A stretch of 48,364 nt of DNA, taken from the NCBI RefSeq assembly GCF_000373765.1, contig NZ_KB892393.1, positions 185,983 to 234,346 of the forward strand, written 5' to 3'. The DNA comes from Legionella shakespearei DSM 23087 (lineage in GTDB: Bacteria; Pseudomonadota; Gammaproteobacteria; Legionellales; Legionellaceae). Position 1 is the stretch's first letter. Each line of letters begins with the position of its first letter. The notes beneath the pieces are model-generated. The model was given only the letters and a program-made list of their open reading frames with translations, was not told where the DNA came from and made no database searches. Shown in pieces: positions 47,094-48,364 of this stretch. Made by a program: the position numbers and the translations under genes.

Positions 47094-48364
47094 ATGTATA
47101 ATTGGGCTGAGTTAGAGATTCAAGGTGAAGATTTTGGAGATAAGCGATTAAATAAACGTTTTACAAAGTTACTTGAGAGTTTATTTAGTTCACCCAGTAA
47201 AAGCATCCCTGGAGCCTGTAAAGGTTGGGATGAGACGATCGGTGCCTATCGTTTTATAAATCATCATAAAATAACGCCGACCAAGATATTAAGGCCCCAT
47301 CGAGAGGCCACTTTATCCAGGATAAAAGCGCAAGAAGTGGTACTTATTCCGCAAGATACCAGTGACGTTGATTTTAGTGGGCATGAATCCAAGATTAACA
47401 TGGGTTATCTAACCCAAAAGAATAGCCGTGGCTTTTATATTCATCCCAGTGTTGCCTTTACTCCTGAGCGATGTTGCTTAGGGACTATAGATTTACAACT
47501 ATGGATACGAAGTGAACTAGGCACGAGAGAGGATAGAAAGAACAGAGAAGTCGAAGAAAAAGAAACGTATTGTTGGTTAAAAGGCTATGAAGCGGCTAAT
47601 GAAATAGCAAAAGCTGCACCGAACACCGTAATCGTAAGTATCTCTGACCGTGAAGGAGATATTTACGAAGTCTTAGAGAAACGACCCAACGAACATAACA
47701 AAGCGTATTGGTTGGTACGATGCCAGCATGACCGTAAAGTGCTTAATAAAGATACCGGTGAATTTAATGCAAAATTGAGACAGTCTGTTGAGGGTGGCGA
47801 AATAAAAGGTCATATTGAATTTGAACTACCTGCCGGAGAGGTGAATAGGAATAGTAAGGCCAGGCATAAACGAAAAGCCCGCCTTGTGAAACAAGAAATA
47901 CGATTTAGCCAATTGGTGCTGAGCCCTCCCAAAAGAGCTAATACACCCCTTGAACCAACTCCAGTCTATGTGATACATGCCAAGGAAATTAATGCTCCTG
48001 ACGGCGAAAAGGCCATTGAATGGTACCTTTTGACCAGTTATCCCATTCAAACAGCGGAACAAGCAACAACACTGGTAAATTGGTATCTATGCAGATGGCA
48101 AATAGAGATATTTTTTAAGGTACTAAAATCAGGATGCACGATTGAAGAGCTTCAATTTGAATCGTTAAGAAGCACGGCAAATAGTCTTGCTCTTTATATG
48201 ATTGTCACTTGGAGAATCTTGTTTTTAACCATGATGGGAAGGACTTGTCCTGAGATAAGTTGTGATGTCTTCTTTGATGAATGTGAGTGGAAGTCTGTTT
48301 ATGCCGTGCTAAAAAAAGAAAAACCACCCAAAGTCCCCCCCTCTCTTAATGATATGATTATAAT
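47094..48364 (+). CDS. IS4-family transposase, Tn5-like (3' end beyond window)
   Basis: A reading frame of 423 codons with no stop, so incomplete at its 3' end. It starts MYNWAELEIQGEDFGDKR, as in Tn5-type transposases. The DDE residues are visible: Asp in LIPQDTSDVDFSG, Asp in SISDREGDIY and Glu in the YLCRWQIEIFFKVLKSG segment, which fits the Y-(2)-R-(3)-E-(6)-K signature of the IS4 family. No frameshift occurs in the visible part, so it may be active. Confidence 0.93.
   Translation, partial: MYNWAELEIQGEDFGDKRLNKRFTKLLESLFSSPSKSIPGACKGWDETIGAYRFINHHKITPTKILRPHREATLSRIKAQEVVLIPQDTSDVDFSGHESKINMGYLTQKNSRGFYIHPSVAFTPERCCLGTIDLQLWIRSELGTREDRKNREVEEKETYCWLKGYEAANEIAKAAPNTVIVSISDREGDIYEVLEKRPNEHNKAYWLVRCQHDRKVLNKDTGEFNAKLRQSVEGGEIKGHIEFELPAGEVNRNSKARHKRKARLVKQEIRFSQLVLSPPKRANTPLEPTPVYVIHAKEINAPDGEKAIEWYLLTSYPIQTAEQATTLVNWYLCRWQIEIFFKVLKSGCTIEELQFESLRSTANSLALYMIVTWRILFLTMMGRTCPEISCDVFFDECEWKSVYAVLKKEKPPKVPPSLNDMII

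Larger units (their letters stand above)
47022..48364 (+). mobile_element. IS4-family (IS50/Tn5-like) insertion sequence, left end, partial
   Basis: The element starts at 47022 with CATATCTTTATACACAAGT, whose last 12 bases equal those of the Tn5 outside end (from memory). The start agrees exactly with the point where repeat A5 stops matching A4. A transposase gene begins at 47094 and is still open at the end of the window, so the right end is not visible. The 9 bp before the junction, CCGTCAGGA, are the expected target duplication. Confidence 0.85.

Overview
The window looks like a stretch of a Legionella-type gammaproteobacterial chromosome. This is inferred from gene content: pilS/pilR, a Sel1-repeat protein, an LppA-like cysteine phytase, several large unrecognised proteins with effector-like features, and an AT-leaning base composition. 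The core genes are ordinary gammaproteobacterial housekeeping: rlmI, kup, rdgC, bamD, tRNA-Ser(UGA), kdsA, pyrG, the rib operon, a BepA-type M48 protease, pilSR and yajQ. No database search was possible, so the genus is an inference.

Layout. 0.3-3.4 kb (-): a beta-lactamase-fold protein fused to DUF302 that has lost its catalytic motifs, then an RlmI-type methyltransferase. 3.5-7.4 kb (+): an outer-membrane-like protein, kup and rdgC. 8.3-9.3 kb: bamD (-) and tRNA-Ser. 9.35-16.9 kb: an accessory block with two paralogous alpha-helical proteins (-), a divergent SF2-helicase-like protein (+), and a 485-aa effector-like gene (-) held between ~90-bp inverted repeats. 17-23.2 kb (-): pyrG-kdsA and the ribD-ribE-ribBA-ribH operon. 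23.3-26.2 kb (+): an M48 protease and a Xre/RES toxin-antitoxin pair. 26.2-31.0 kb (-): a small RAM-like protein, pilR-pilS and a ten-repeat Sel1 protein. 31.4-33.8 kb: a divergent AmmeMemoRadiSam pair (radical SAM enzyme, and a MEMO-AMMECR1 fusion). 34.0-37.4 kb (+): a PTP-like phytase and a membrane GGDEF-EAL protein. 37.9-40.7 kb: yajQ (-) and a 675-aa single-pass membrane protein (+). 40.8-46.8 kb (-): two tandem ~785-aa paralogs with ankyrin-like centres, then a periplasmic solute-binding protein. 47.0 kb to the end: an IS50/Tn5-like IS4-family element that runs off the window.

The intergenic DNA is the most striking part. It is filled with several families of long palindromic, apparently non-coding repeats, called A to E here. 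They sit in almost every gap at the ends of operons, sometimes nested or broken by one another. One copy of family A is cut by the Tn5-like element. These repeats, together with direct and inverted repeats around the 10.6-17.1 kb block, suggest that the accessory genes were brought in or rearranged through them. The most distinctive gene-level items are the catalytically dead beta-lactamase-DUF302 fusion, the inverted-repeat-bounded effector-like gene, the helicase/helical-repeat cluster, the tandem ~785-aa pair and the AmmeMemoRadiSam divergon of uncertain function.
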